Assembly (NCBI RefSeq): GCF_036320965.1
Contig: NC_092258.1
Span: 1,593,501-1,657,500 of the forward strand
Direction: 5' to 3'
From: Panulirus ornatus
Taxonomy: Eukaryota > Arthropoda > Malacostraca > Decapoda > Palinuridae
Length of the DNA: 64,000 nucleotides
Positions 63,116 through 64,000 of this stretch are shown piece after piece. Positions within the stretch are counted from its first letter, which is position 1. Every line of letters starts with the position of its first letter. Both the position numbers and the translations under genes were made by a program. Under the pieces are notes generated by a model. It was not told the origin of the DNA. It worked only from the letters and a program-made list of their open reading frames with translations, and made no database searches.

Positions 63116-64000
63116 ATAGGAACACAGCACCACCTTGGAAGAGGTGACCGCCACCACCATCTGATGAACAGCCTCGTTCACCTCGCTAACAGGCCGCTCG
63201 ATACGCCCTCTACACATGACCTGGGAAGATGCACTGGAGTGTATTAGATTTACATGGCAGGAGGAGACCCCTGAGACCATTTTTACATGCCATGGGTGAA
63301 TGACTCTACCCCAAGACTCATGAAGAACTTCCACACAGAGAATGGATGCCCCTATACCACAGCGTCTCATGACGTACCATCCTCAGGAAACCCGTTCCTC
63401 TACACATTACGTCCCACCGTTGTATCAGTCATCATCAAGACGTGATAAAAGCCCGAGGTGTTCACCAGTCTGTTTCTGAATTTGAGTCGAAAATAACAAA
63501 CCTGCTTCAATGTTACTCATATTTGTTTTCTCACGTCACCTCTACGAGTTCCCTTCAGACCCAGGACGCCATCGTACTCGTCTGTACATCTTTTTTTTTA
63601 GACCATTTACCGGGTAGGAATTTGTGTAGCAATATGGACGAATAGAGTTTCATCCTGAGAGAAATGGCAACCTTTACTCAGTGGTACAGATCGCTGGAAA
63701 TGTGTGCAGTAACTGAGAGAGAGTCACACTACATGCTTATACAGTTGAGCAAGTTGCAAAGTCCTGAGTCTTGACTTGCACCTTAAAAGAACGTTTAGGT
63801 TCTAGAACCAGAATTGTTATTCATGACCAGATTAACTCTTGACTACAGAACAGTTTAAACCTCAAGATGTTCCACTCAGGCTCTGCCAGTATTCCCCGGA
63901 ATTCCCACGTAGACACAACCCAGAAAAAACGAGATTTATAACATAAATATTCCTCCAAGTTAATGGGGCTCCTGCAGGCTCCTCGGGCGCCCTGTATCAT
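63116..64000. other. non-coding end of window
   Basis: No exon, RNA or repeat family is evident. The sequence is of average composition, with a T10 run near 63,590. Confidence 0.4.

Noticed and set aside
62705..63370. 221-codon minus frame with HPLVVGWP repeats
   Set aside because: Produced by the 24-bp minisatellite; the flanking parts have no conserved or exon-like features.

Overview
The window reads as nuclear DNA of an animal, most probably a decapod crustacean. Three things point there. Long pure dinucleotide microsatellites, (GA)n, (TG)n and (TA)n, recur every few kilobases. Several short-period minisatellites are present. At 52.75-53.64 kb there is a retroposon pair whose sequence I recognise from memory as abundant in decapod genomes; no database was searched. 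Nothing looks prokaryotic: there are no ribosome-binding sites, operons, CRISPR arrays or insertion sequences. Almost every long open frame is a microsatellite or minisatellite read through in several frames (runs of ER, LS, YI, CV or HT).

The best-supported protein-coding material is transposon-derived. There are four decayed pieces of non-LTR retrotransposon reverse transcriptase: about 9.06-9.93 kb on the minus strand (R1/jockey-like), 21.60-22.13 kb on the plus strand (C-terminal tail), 52.75-53.15 kb on the plus strand (C-terminal tail with an intact stop) and 58.20-58.95 kb on the minus strand (FADD box plus tail, frameshifted). At 53.40-53.64 kb a short repeat without coding capacity follows the LINE tail and appears to share its 3' hairpin with it, which suggests a SINE/LINE partnership.

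Host genes can only be proposed as exons. The better candidates are a two-exon minus-strand model (30,601-31,233); a 131-codon 3' terminal exon with a strong acceptor (26,586-26,981); a first exon MATLKGVYLSQEQ with a TATA box 145 bp upstream and a consensus donor (62,308-62,491); a first exon of 20 codons behind two CCAAT-type elements (48,394-48,545); and an internal exon with strong C-ending codon bias (20,563-20,668). Weaker ones lie at 16.5, 17.1, 23.6-23.9, 33.5-33.8, 43.0-43.2, 45.1-45.3, 52.0 and 60.7-61.0 kb. None could be assigned to a known family, and the exons were not joined into a full gene. A roughly 200-bp segment with a shared open frame and stop occurs twice, in opposite orientation, 26 kb apart (22.5 and 49.1 kb).

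Layout: 0-9 kb is microsatellite-rich non-coding DNA; 9-10 kb is a LINE relic; 10-21 kb is microsatellites, an AAT/GAT block and candidate exons; 21-23 kb is a LINE relic plus repeat copy 1; 23-34 kb is candidate exons; 34-46 kb is minisatellites, a 277-bp all-purine tract, a TA-cored palindrome and a tRNA-like T-arm; 46-54 kb is candidate exons, repeat copy 2 and the LINE/SINE pair; 54-64 kb is degenerate tandem repeats, a LINE relic, the longest (GA)n tracts and the TATA-driven first exon. I found no convincing new multi-gene system. The observations most worth checking are the shared LINE/SINE hairpin, the duplicated 22.5/49.1 kb element and the 41.6 kb palindrome.
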